A DNA stretch of 37,568 nucleotides from Actinomyces sp. oral taxon 448 str. F0400 (GTDB lineage: Bacteria; Actinomycetota; Actinomycetes; Actinomycetales; Actinomycetaceae): assembly GCF_000220835.1 (NCBI RefSeq), contig NZ_GL985606.1, forward strand, positions 921,277 through 958,844. Direction: 5' to 3'. A program made the position numbers and the translations under genes. Shown piece by piece: positions 14,765 to 21,904 of the stretch; position 1 is the first letter of the stretch; every line of letters starts with the position of its first letter. Below the pieces are notes generated by a model that was given only the letters and a program-made list of their open reading frames with translations, was not told the origin of the DNA and made no database searches.

Positions 14765-16465
14765 TCAGGAGACCATGAGCGGGCCGAACCAGCCCTGCGA
14801 CGCGGCGAAGATCAGGCAGCACAGGACTACCAGCAGGCCGATCGAATAGGGGGCCGCCTTCTTGAGGATTTCGGCGTCCGTCCCCTCCGCGTCGACGGCG
14901 GTCGCCGCGATCGCGAGGTTCTGCGGGGAGACGATCTTGCCCAGGCCGCCGCCGATCGTGTTGGCCGCCAGAAGGATCCGCGGGTCGAGGCCCGCGCCGG
15001 CCGCCGCTGTCGACTGAAGGTTGGCGAACAGGGCGCCGGCGCTCGTGGCCGATCCCGCCACGGCCGTGCCGATCCATCCCAGGATGGGGGACAGGAAGGC
15101 GAAAGCGGCTCCGGTGGTCGCCAGGGCGGCGCCGACGGCCGTGGTCTGGCCGGAGAAGTTCATGACGTAGGCCAGGGCCATCACCATGGCGATGGTCAGG
15201 ATCGACATGCGCAGCGTGTAGACGGTCCTGGGCAGGACGGCGAACATGGCGCGCACGCTCGTAGGATACCGGCCGCCGGAGGACCGGACCCCGTAGAGCA
15301 CCGCGATGATGACCGCCGTCAGGAAGATCCACGTGCCCGGGTTGGACAGCGTCTGCAGGGTGTAGACCGCCGAGGACGCCGGCTCGCCCCTGTCGGTGAG
15401 CAGGCCGCCGTAGACACCGGGCCACCGGATCTTGACGTCCGTGCTCGCCAGCAGGGCCGCCAGGTCTCCCCCGGCCTTCCACAGCTTGGTGATCGCGATG
15501 ATGACCACGACGAGGACGTAGGGCGCCAGCGCCATGACGACGCGTTCGCGATCGGGTCGGTCGGCCTCGTCGACCGCGGTGCGGTCCTCCTCCGGCGTCG
15601 TCGGCGTCCACACCCTCAGGAAGAGGTAGCAGGCGGTCAGGCCCAGTAGGGAGCCGACGACGGCCGTCAGCTCGTAGGAGACGCCCGGGGTGACGACGTG
15701 GCCGACGCCCGCCGCCGCTCCGGCCACGAGCGCGAGCGGCCACAGCTGACGCACGCCGCGCACCCCGTCGAGGATGACGAGCAAGAGCAGCGGGACGAGC
15801 AGGCAGATGATCCACGTCAGGCGGCCCATGTCCCGGGCGACGGCGACGGACTCGGCGCCGCCGAGCTTGGCCGCCGTCGTCACCGGGATGGCCATGGCGC
15901 CGAAGCCGACGTTGATGGCGTTGCCCACGATCGTGGTGATGGCCGCCTTGACCGGCGGCAGCCCCAGCGTGACGAGCATGGCGCCGGTGATCGCCACGGG
16001 CGCCCCGAAACCGGCCAGACCCTCCAGCAGACCGCAGAAGCAGAAGGCGACGATGAGGGCCTGCGCCCGCTGATCGCCTCTGCCGATCGTGTTGAATACG
16101 GCCTTGAGGTCCCGACTGCGCCCGGAGGTCTCGGTCAGGTTGTACAGCCACACCGCCGCGACGATGATGTAGATGATCGGGACGAAGCCCATGGCCAGCC
16201 CCTGGGCGGCGGACATGGCCGTCATTCCCACCGGCATGCGGAAGGCGACCACCGCGATGGCCGCCGAGATCGCCAGGGAGATGATCGCGCACCAGTGGGT
16301 GGCGACCTTGAAGGCGCCCATGAGGATGAAGAAGACGATCAGGGGCGCCAGGCCCACGACCGCGGTGAGGAGCACGTTGCCGCCCACCGCCGTCGTCGAC
16401 GGGGTGAAGGACGCCGGCGCTGGGCCGAGGAGCGGGAGGGCGTCGGATGGCATGTCGAAGGGCAT
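14765..16465 (-). CDS. lctP: L-lactate permease
   Basis: The 566-residue membrane protein is an LctP/LldP-family lactate:proton symporter. Family blocks are plain: CGLLEGLAGFGAPVAITGAML, GFGAMAIPVTTAA, FLSPILGWIGTAVAGSATSA, FANLQ and ANTIGGGLGKIVSPQNLAIA, the last being the most conserved stretch. About 13-14 hydrophobic helices span its length. The ATG at 16465 opens MPFDMPSDALP; a second ATG-free extension upstream (to 16507) is Pro/Arg-rich and less likely. Together with lldD and lutABC it makes an uptake-plus-oxidation set for lactate, although the three units are not contiguous and probably have separate promoters. An inverted repeat upstream at 16611-16626 is a candidate operator. Confidence 0.95.
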   Translation of the reverse strand: MPFDMPSDALPLLGPAPASFTPSTTAVGGNVLLTAVVGLAPLIVFFILMGAFKVATHWCAIISLAISAAIAVVAFRMPVGMTAMSAAQGLAMGFVPIIYIIVAAVWLYNLTETSGRSRDLKAVFNTIGRGDQRAQALIVAFCFCGLLEGLAGFGAPVAITGAMLVTLGLPPVKAAITTIVGNAINVGFGAMAIPVTTAAKLGGAESVAVARDMGRLTWIICLLVPLLLLVILDGVRGVRQLWPLALVAGAAAGVGHVVTPGVSYELTAVVGSLLGLTACYLFLRVWTPTTPEEDRTAVDEADRPDRERVVMALAPYVLVVVIIAITKLWKAGGDLAALLASTDVKIRWPGVYGGLLTDRGEPASSAVYTLQTLSNPGTWIFLTAVIIAVLYGVRSSGGRYPTSVRAMFAVLPRTVYTLRMSILTIAMVMALAYVMNFSGQTTAVGAALATTGAAFAFLSPILGWIGTAVAGSATSAGALFANLQSTAAAGAGLDPRILLAANTIGGGLGKIVSPQNLAIAATAVDAEGTDAEILKKAAPYSIGLLVVLCCLIFAASQGWFGPLMVS

Positions 16466-16857
16466 GATGACTCTGACTCCGGTGTCGGGGGGGCGGGGCG
16501 GGCCCAATCGCGGGGCGGGGGCACCGGTGCCGGGCCTGCGCGCACGACGGGAACGCCCCGATCATGCCATGCCCGCCCGGGTGGCGTAGAGGAAAGCAGG
16601 AGATGTGTCTTGGGACATGAGTCCCAGAAGCGGCGATCGCGGGAGGCTCTCCGCGCGGTCGATGGTTCCGGCCCGACCATTCGCTCGGCGAGGTCGTCCT
16701 CCTGGCCGACGTGCGCGCGGGCGCCCCGGACCGCCGACGCGTCGGGTCGGCGGTCCGACGCCTCCGCGGGCCCGGCCGGTCCGTCAGGCGGACACGGCCC
16801 GGAGAGGCTGCGCCGGCGCTGCGCGAAGGCCGCCGCGGTCCTCACCGCCGCCCGGAC
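16466..16857. other. Intergenic region upstream of lctP
   Basis: No supported gene lies in these 392 bases, which separate lctP from the unknown gene upstream. The one clear element is the 16-bp inverted repeat at 16611-16626, listed separately. Frames across it are Arg/Gly-rich shadows. Confidence 0.5.
16611..16626. promoter_or_regulatory. Inverted repeat, candidate operator of lctP
   Basis: TGGGAC-ATGA-GTCCCA is a perfect 6-bp inverted repeat with a 4-base centre, about 146 bases upstream of the lctP start. The size suits a dimeric regulator such as a GntR/FadR-type lactate repressor, but no regulator gene is present in the window and the same sequence was not seen before lldD or lutA. Confidence 0.4.
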
Positions 16858-17469
16858 TCAGGGCGTCGCGGCGGTGCTCACCGGGCCGGGCGAGGTCGGC
16901 GAGCGCTGGAGGTCGGCGGGGGCGACGTCGTCGGCCAGGGCGACGACCTCGCCGATCAGGGGGGCGACTTGCGCCGGGGGAGCGCCCCACACGCGCATGA
17001 GGAGGTCCACGGGCACCGTGGGCAGCCCCGCCTTGCGCAGGACGACCACGGCGCAGGGTCTGAGGGTCGACCCCATCTCCCCGCCCTCGGCGAGCGCCCA
17101 GTAGCCGGCCGTGCTGAGGTTGGGGCGCACACGGTGCGGCTCGGCGCCCGGCAGGTTCTCATCCAGCAGGCCGAGCTGAGTGGCGTGGCGGCCCTCCTTG
17201 GAGCCGTCGTCATGGACGACGACCAGGCTCAGATCGACGGCGAACAGCCCCCGCTCGCCGTCCCCGACGTGCAGCAGCCGCGCCAGAGGGGAGCGGCGCT
17301 CGATGCGTCTGAGCGCGATGAGGAGATCCTCCAGGCTGGCGCGCCGCCGCGGGTCCCCTCCGGCCGGACCATAGGTGCGGCGACGCGCCTCGGCGCGCTC
17401 CCAGCCCGGCGGGGGGAACTCGGGCACCACGATCCACGCCGAGGCCTTCGGGGTGACGGCGATCTGCAT
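16858..17469 (-). CDS. Conserved-looking hypothetical protein
   Basis: A 203-residue protein I do not recognise. It opens MQIAVTPKASAWIVVPEFPP with AAGGAG and a second AAGG before the ATG, a strong ribosome site, and has the strong GC3 bias of its neighbours, so it is a real gene. The sequence has beta-rich stretches (GLFAVDLSLVVVHDD, RPCAVVVLRKAGLPTVPVDLLM), no signal peptide and no membrane helix. It is divergent from the RDD-FHA gene at 17581, sharing a 110-base promoter region with it. No function is offered. Confidence 0.6.
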   Translation of the reverse strand: MQIAVTPKASAWIVVPEFPPPGWERAEARRRTYGPAGGDPRRRASLEDLLIALRRIERRSPLARLLHVGDGERGLFAVDLSLVVVHDDGSKEGRHATQLGLLDENLPGAEPHRVRPNLSTAGYWALAEGGEMGSTLRPCAVVVLRKAGLPTVPVDLLMRVWGAPPAQVAPLIGEVVALADDVAPADLQRSPTSPGPVSTAATP

Positions 17470-17559
17470 CCTTCAGTCTCCTTGTGGACTTCTTGTGCGA
17501 CACGCGTGCCGCGCTGGTCGAGACGGTCTCAAAGACGGTCGACGGACAGTCGGCACTTG

Positions 17560-17565
17560 TAGGAT
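17560..17565 (+). promoter_or_regulatory. Candidate -10 box of the FHA/kinase operon
   Basis: TAGGAT matches the actinobacterial -10 consensus and places the transcript start about 9 bases before the GTG at 17581, too short for a ribosome site. A GTCGAC hexamer 16 bases upstream is a poor -35. Confidence 0.4.
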
Positions 17566-17580
17566 TCACCATTCTATGCT

Positions 17581-18306
17581 GTGGCTGTGCCAGTAACCGT
17601 GCCCGTCCCCGCCTCGCCCGTGCAGCGCCTCCTCGCCGGCGGGATCGATGTCCTGCTCGTGACCGGGGTCTCGTGCTTCCTGCCGGTGTCCGCGGCCAGC
17701 AGGGTCCTGTGCGCGGGGCTCGTCCTGGTCGTGCTCGTCGCGGCGCAGGCCGTCACGGGCGCCGGCCCCGGCGGCGCCGTGGTGGGCATGCGTCTGCACC
17801 GGGTCTCGCACGACAGCGGCCCGCCCGGGGCGGCGGCCGTGGGACGCGCGGGCCTGATGGCGATGGCGGGTGCGGCGACTCTGGGGATCGCGCCCCTGAT
17901 CATGGTCATGCGCGCGGATGCGACCGGCATGCGGCGCACCTGGTTCGACCGGATCTCGGGGACGGTGCTGGTCTCCCGGCGCTCGCAGACGGTCTACACC
18001 CTGGTCATCGGAGGGCGCTCCGTGCTGGTGGACGCCGCGGTGCTCCTGGGCCGGGCCCCTGAGCGCGGGCCCGGCCGCGAGGGGGTGCGCCTGGTCTCGG
18101 TTCCCTCCGACGACGCCACGGTCTCCAAGACGCATGCGCTGCTCGAACCCACCCCCGAGGGGCTGGCCGTGACCGATCTCGGCTCCACGAACGGGACCTA
18201 CCTGGTCGATTTCCGCGGCAGCCATGAGCTGGCCCCCGGACTGGCCGAGACAGTGCCCCGGGGTGGGGCTATATACTTCGGCGAGGCCGAGTGCCGCGTC
18301 CGGTGA
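17581..18306 (+). CDS. RDD-FHA membrane protein 1
   Basis: The 241-residue protein joins an N-terminal RDD-type membrane domain (about 12-125, three hydrophobic helices: the first near VQRLLAGGIDVLLVTG, then LCAGLVLVVLVAAQAV and MAMAGAATLGIAPLIMVM, followed by WFDRISGT) to a C-terminal FHA domain (about 140-241). FHA landmarks are LLGRAP, VSKTHALLE and VTDLGSTNGTYL, so the phosphothreonine-binding Arg, Ser and Asn residues are kept. It should sit in the membrane with the FHA domain in the cytosol, able to bind phosphorylated partners of the kinase encoded two genes downstream. GTG start, near-leaderless; several in-frame GTGs follow within 20 bases. It is a shorter paralogue of the protein at 21905-23338. 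Confidence 0.85.
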   Translation: MAVPVTVPVPASPVQRLLAGGIDVLLVTGVSCFLPVSAASRVLCAGLVLVVLVAAQAVTGAGPGGAVVGMRLHRVSHDSGPPGAAAVGRAGLMAMAGAATLGIAPLIMVMRADATGMRRTWFDRISGTVLVSRRSQTVYTLVIGGRSVLVDAAVLLGRAPERGPGREGVRLVSVPSDDATVSKTHALLEPTPEGLAVTDLGSTNGTYLVDFRGSHELAPGLAETVPRGGAIYFGEAECRVR

Positions 18307-18519
18307 GACGGGAACAGGGTCCCAGACCGAGTCGGCGAGGAGCCGGCGAGCGGCTGCCGGGCCCGTCCGGGACAGCCGCGGGGCTGTCGCTCGGTCGCCG
18401 TATCCCATCCCGATCCCCGATCCACCCCGTCCCACTGCAGTCACCGATCCACCGCAATCCACCGTCAGTCACCACAGAGCCGCCCCGAACCCGCTGGGTG
18501 AGTCGCGAAGGAGGAGACC
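18307..18519 (+). promoter_or_regulatory. G-poor leader between RDD-FHA and FHA/zinc-ribbon genes
   Basis: This 213-base gap carries no gene. From about 18395 to 18478 the plus strand is markedly C- and A-rich and G-poor, with repeated CGATCCACC/CAATCCACC and two CAGTCACC copies. Such unstructured C-rich RNA is the type of sequence Rho loads on, so a conditional stop between the two genes is a possible reading. AAGGAGGAGA at the right end is the ribosome site of the next gene. Confidence 0.35.
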
Positions 18520-20412
18520 GTGTCCGAGCACGGCGTCGCACGCTGGAACCGTTGGGCCGAGGGGAGCTGGACGAGCGTCGTCGCACCGCACGGCGTCCTT
18601 CTGCTGCCCCCCGGCCTGTCCGAGGAAGTGGTCACCGGCCTGTGGGAGGAGATGCGCTCCTCCCGGGCCAGTCTGACGGCGGTCCTGGATCAGCTGGTCG
18701 TGGGGGCCGGCGGGCGCCTGGCGGACATCCCGGACTTCGCCCTGGTCGTGGCCGTTCCCGACGGCGTGCACGTGGCCGCCCGCGGGGAGGTCGGTCTGGA
18801 GATCGACGGCGAGTCCGTCGACGCCCGCCGGGTCGCCACGTGGCGGGAGATCTTCCTGTCCGGCTCCCCGACGATCATCCTGCGCGCGCCCGAGCGGACC
18901 GGCTCGGTCCTGCGCCCCGCGGCCGACGCTGTCCTGGCGGCCTCCGCCGTCTTCGTGGGGGACACGATGACGGACGCCGCTCCCGCCCAGCACGAGGAGC
19001 TCCCCGCCCCGGAGGAACCCGGACCCTCCTCCTACACTTCGTCGTTCACCGCTGCGCCGGGCCCGGTGGATGACGCCCCCGGCGGGGGCGACGCCTCCTA
19101 CGCGCCGGTCGCGTCCGCAGCCCCGGTCGCCTCGGCGTCCGCGCCCGCCGCGGTGCCGGCCCCGGTGGATGAGGCGACCGGCGCCGCTCCGCTCGGCTGG
19201 CAGCGCGAGGCCGCTCCCGGGGGCCTGGCCTCGGCCGGATCGCAGTCCTTCGCGCCCGCCGCGGGGCGCACGCTCCTCGCCGAGCGCGAGGCCCCCGCCG
19301 TGAGCGCGTCCGACGCCTCCGAGGTCGTCGAGATGACCGAGGCGGACGAGCAGCTCGTCTCCGAGGCTCCCGACATCGACGTCGATGACGTGCCGGTGGA
19401 CGGTTCGGAGGTCGTCGAGATGACCGATGCCGAGTGGTCCGAACCCGTCGACTCCGACTCCGTGCCCCCCGAGCCCGGCCGGTCCGCCGAGCCTGCTCAG
19501 TCCGCCGAGCCCGTGGGGTCTGCCCAGTCCGCCGAGCCCGCCATCTCCTCGGACGACCCCGCCGAGGCCGACGAGGCCCGGGAGGCGGATGGCCCCGTCG
19601 CGCAGGACGACCCGGCCTCCGTCCCGGGCGTCTCCGTCCAGGACGAGATGGCGTCCGACGACCGGCCCGGGCTCGGCTCCGCGCTCGACGACGAGGCCGA
19701 GATGGCCGCGCTGACGGGATCGGGCCGCCCTCTCCCGGGAGACCACGACGGCTGGACGAGGGCCGCCCTGCCCGAGAACCTAGTCGATGACCTCGGCCCG
19801 CTGGTCACCCCGGGGAGCGTGCCGTTCAGCTCGGTGAGTGCGCCGTCGGCCCCCGGGAGCACAACCTCCGCCCAGGAGCAGGAGTCCTCGACCGACACCC
19901 CGCTGTCCATCGCCGTGGTCGTCGAGGAGCCCGAGGAGCCGGTGTCGGGCCGCCAGGCCCTGTCGGTGCTCTGCCCCGAGGGCCACGCCAACCCGACCAA
20001 CTACGTGCGCTGCCGCACCTGCGGCGCGGAGTTGTCCCAGCCCGCCCGCATGATCACCTGCCCGCCCCTGGGTCGTCTGCGCATTCCCTCCGGGCAGGCC
20101 ATCCCCCTCGACCGACCGGTGCTGGTCGGTCGCCGTCCCACGCCGGAGGACGTGGCTCAGCTGAAGGACGAGGAACCGACCCTGGTCACGCTGCCCAGCC
20201 CCGAGCGACTCGTCTCCCGCAACCACGTGCTCATCGAACTCGACGAATGGTCCGTCCTCGCGCGCAACCTCTCCGCGGGCAACGGCACCATGCTCATGCG
20301 CGACGGCGCCGCCCCCCAGAAGCTCCCCAGCGCCGACTCCGTCGTGCTGCGCACCGGTGACATCCTCGATCTCGGCGACGACCAGTCGCTCGTGCTCGAG
20401 GATCTTCCGTGA
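18520..20412 (+). CDS. FHA protein with zinc ribbon and long acidic linker
   Basis: The 630-residue protein has three parts. Residues 1-150 form a globular N-terminal domain of unknown fold (WNRWAEGSWTSVVAPHGVLLLP...). Residues about 150-470 are a low-complexity linker rich in Pro, Ser, Ala, Glu and Asp with repeats such as SAEPxxSAQ, and two copies of SEVVEMT(E/D)A with Thr273 and Thr302. A C-x3-H-x8-C-x2-C zinc ribbon follows (Cys485, His489, Cys498, Cys501), then an FHA domain (about 515-625) with VGRR, VSRNHVLIE and NLSAGNGTM. No membrane helix is seen. GGAGGAG precedes the GTG. The stop overlaps the kinase start (GTGA), so both are made together. It is a likely substrate or adaptor of that kinase. 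Confidence 0.85.
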   Translation: MSEHGVARWNRWAEGSWTSVVAPHGVLLLPPGLSEEVVTGLWEEMRSSRASLTAVLDQLVVGAGGRLADIPDFALVVAVPDGVHVAARGEVGLEIDGESVDARRVATWREIFLSGSPTIILRAPERTGSVLRPAADAVLAASAVFVGDTMTDAAPAQHEELPAPEEPGPSSYTSSFTAAPGPVDDAPGGGDASYAPVASAAPVASASAPAAVPAPVDEATGAAPLGWQREAAPGGLASAGSQSFAPAAGRTLLAEREAPAVSASDASEVVEMTEADEQLVSEAPDIDVDDVPVDGSEVVEMTDAEWSEPVDSDSVPPEPGRSAEPAQSAEPVGSAQSAEPAISSDDPAEADEAREADGPVAQDDPASVPGVSVQDEMASDDRPGLGSALDDEAEMAALTGSGRPLPGDHDGWTRAALPENLVDDLGPLVTPGSVPFSSVSAPSAPGSTTSAQEQESSTDTPLSIAVVVEEPEEPVSGRQALSVLCPEGHANPTNYVRCRTCGAELSQPARMITCPPLGRLRIPSGQAIPLDRPVLVGRRPTPEDVAQLKDEEPTLVTLPSPERLVSRNHVLIELDEWSVLARNLSAGNGTMLMRDGAAPQKLPSADSVVLRTGDILDLGDDQSLVLEDLP

Positions 20413-21869
20413 GCGGAGATACCAGCGCCGCCCACCCCGAGATTCCCGGGTACACCTACCTGCACGAGCTCGGGGCGGGCGGCTATTCGCGCGTTCACCT
20501 CTACGAGCAGCACATGCCCCGCCGCGAGGTGGCGGTCAAGGTCATGGACACCGACGTCGCCGGCAGCTCGGCCTCCCGCTTCGAGTCCGAGGCCAATCTC
20601 ATGGCGAAGGTCTCCTCCCACCCGGCGATCCTGTCCGTCTACGGCGCCGGCGTCTCCGCCGACGGGCGGCCCTTCATCGTCATGGAGTACTGCCCGCCCC
20701 CGCAGCTGGAGATGCGGCTGCGGCAGAAGGCGCTGTCCATCCCCGAGACGCTGGATACGGCCATCCGCATCGCCGGCGCCGTCGAGACGGCCCACCGAGC
20801 GGGCATCATCCATCGTGACATCAAACCTGCGAATATCCTGTTCACCGTCTACCGGCGGCCCGTTCTGGCCGACTTCGGGATTTCGGCGATGAGCGGTCCG
20901 CGGCGGGCCTCGGACGGCAGCGAGCTGCGCGGCATGAGTGTGCCCTGGGCGCCGCCCGAGCAGCTCATCGGGTCCCGCAACGCCGAGCCGACCACTGACG
21001 TCTACTCTTTGGCCGCCACCGTCTACGCGATGCTCACCGGGCACAGCCCCTTCGAGACGCCCGGGGCTTCGGAGGGCGTCTACGAATTGGCGCGGCGCAT
21101 CGTTAAGGACGCCGTGCCGCCGCTGGGGCGGCCCGATGTGCCCCCCTCCCTCGGGCGGGTGCTCACGGTGGCCTTGGAGAAGGATCCCGCCCGCCGCTAC
21201 CCGACGATGCTGTCCTTCGCACGGGCTCTCCAGCAGATCCAGGCCGAGCTCGAGCTGCCCACCACCGCCGTCGACCTGTACGACGACGGGCAGGACGAGG
21301 ACGCCGGCCGGCCGGCTCTCGACGTCGACGACCCCGAGGCGACCCGCCTGGGCGTGTTCTCCCGCGTCGAGGAGCCCGTCGTCGTGCCCGCTGGGCCCCG
21401 AACGACCGATGACGCGGAGCCGGAGGCGGGCGCCGAGGACCATCGCTCCCGGGTTCCCGCCCGCCTTGTCGGCGCGGCGGCCGTCGCGGTCCTGGCCACC
21501 GTGGTCGCGGGCGCCGTGATCGCCTCACGGTCCATGGACGAGGCCCGCCCGGCGTCGTCCTTCGCGACGCTGGCTCCGGCGCGCTCGGACCCCCTGGGCG
21601 CCACGGTCCCCGAACCGCGCGACCTCGAGGGCGCCCTCGGCGCGGACGGACGGGTCACCTTCACATGGGAGGTTCCCGAGGACGGGTGGACCGGCACCTA
21701 CCTCTACCGCGGCGATATCGCTGGTGAGGACGATGAAACCCTCGAGCCGACGGGGAGTACGAGCGCATCGCTGCCCGCCCAGTCGGGCTCCACCTGCATC
21801 GAGGTCTTCAGCGTGCGCCAGGACGGCAAGATCTCGGCGGCGAGCCGCACCTGCGTACCGACCCCCTGA
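20409..21869 (+). CDS. Transmembrane Ser/Thr protein kinase with FN3-like outer domain
   Basis: The 486-residue protein has a complete bacterial Ser/Thr kinase domain (about 14-280): Gly-rich loop LGAGGYSRV, Lys44 in VAVK, HRDIKPAN with Asp137, DFG at 155-157 and WAPPEQ. A juxtamembrane stretch rich in Asp, Glu and Pro follows, then one helix (about 352-372, VGAAAVAVLATVVAGAVIA). The outer part (about 390-486) reads GRVTFTWEVPEDGWTGTYLY and ends SRTCVPTP with two Cys; it looks like a single fibronectin-III fold rather than PASTA repeats. The GTG overlaps the FHA gene stop by four bases. The family resembles the Pkb2 kinase next to FN3 genes in bifidobacteria. It should phosphorylate FHA partners encoded on both sides. 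No PP2C phosphatase is in the window. Confidence 0.92.
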   Translation: MSGDTSAAHPEIPGYTYLHELGAGGYSRVHLYEQHMPRREVAVKVMDTDVAGSSASRFESEANLMAKVSSHPAILSVYGAGVSADGRPFIVMEYCPPPQLEMRLRQKALSIPETLDTAIRIAGAVETAHRAGIIHRDIKPANILFTVYRRPVLADFGISAMSGPRRASDGSELRGMSVPWAPPEQLIGSRNAEPTTDVYSLAATVYAMLTGHSPFETPGASEGVYELARRIVKDAVPPLGRPDVPPSLGRVLTVALEKDPARRYPTMLSFARALQQIQAELELPTTAVDLYDDGQDEDAGRPALDVDDPEATRLGVFSRVEEPVVVPAGPRTTDDAEPEAGAEDHRSRVPARLVGAAAVAVLATVVAGAVIASRSMDEARPASSFATLAPARSDPLGATVPEPRDLEGALGADGRVTFTWEVPEDGWTGTYLYRGDIAGEDDETLEPTGSTSASLPAQSGSTCIEVFSVRQDGKISAASRTCVPTP

Positions 21870-21887
21870 CCGGCCCTGACCGGCCGG
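21870..21887. terminator. Stem-loop between convergent kinase and RDD-FHA genes
   Basis: CCGGCC-CTGACC-GGCCGG is a perfect 6-bp all-GC stem with a 6-base loop, starting at the base after the kinase stop and 17 bases from the stop of the opposing gene. It could serve both strands, but there is no T-run on either side. Confidence 0.4.
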
Positions 21888-21904
21888 ACTGCCCAGCCGT
21901 TCAG

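Noticed and set aside
15698-17104. Plus-strand frame of 468 codons opposite lctP
   Set aside because: Asp/Gly/Arg/His-rich antisense shadow of the permease.
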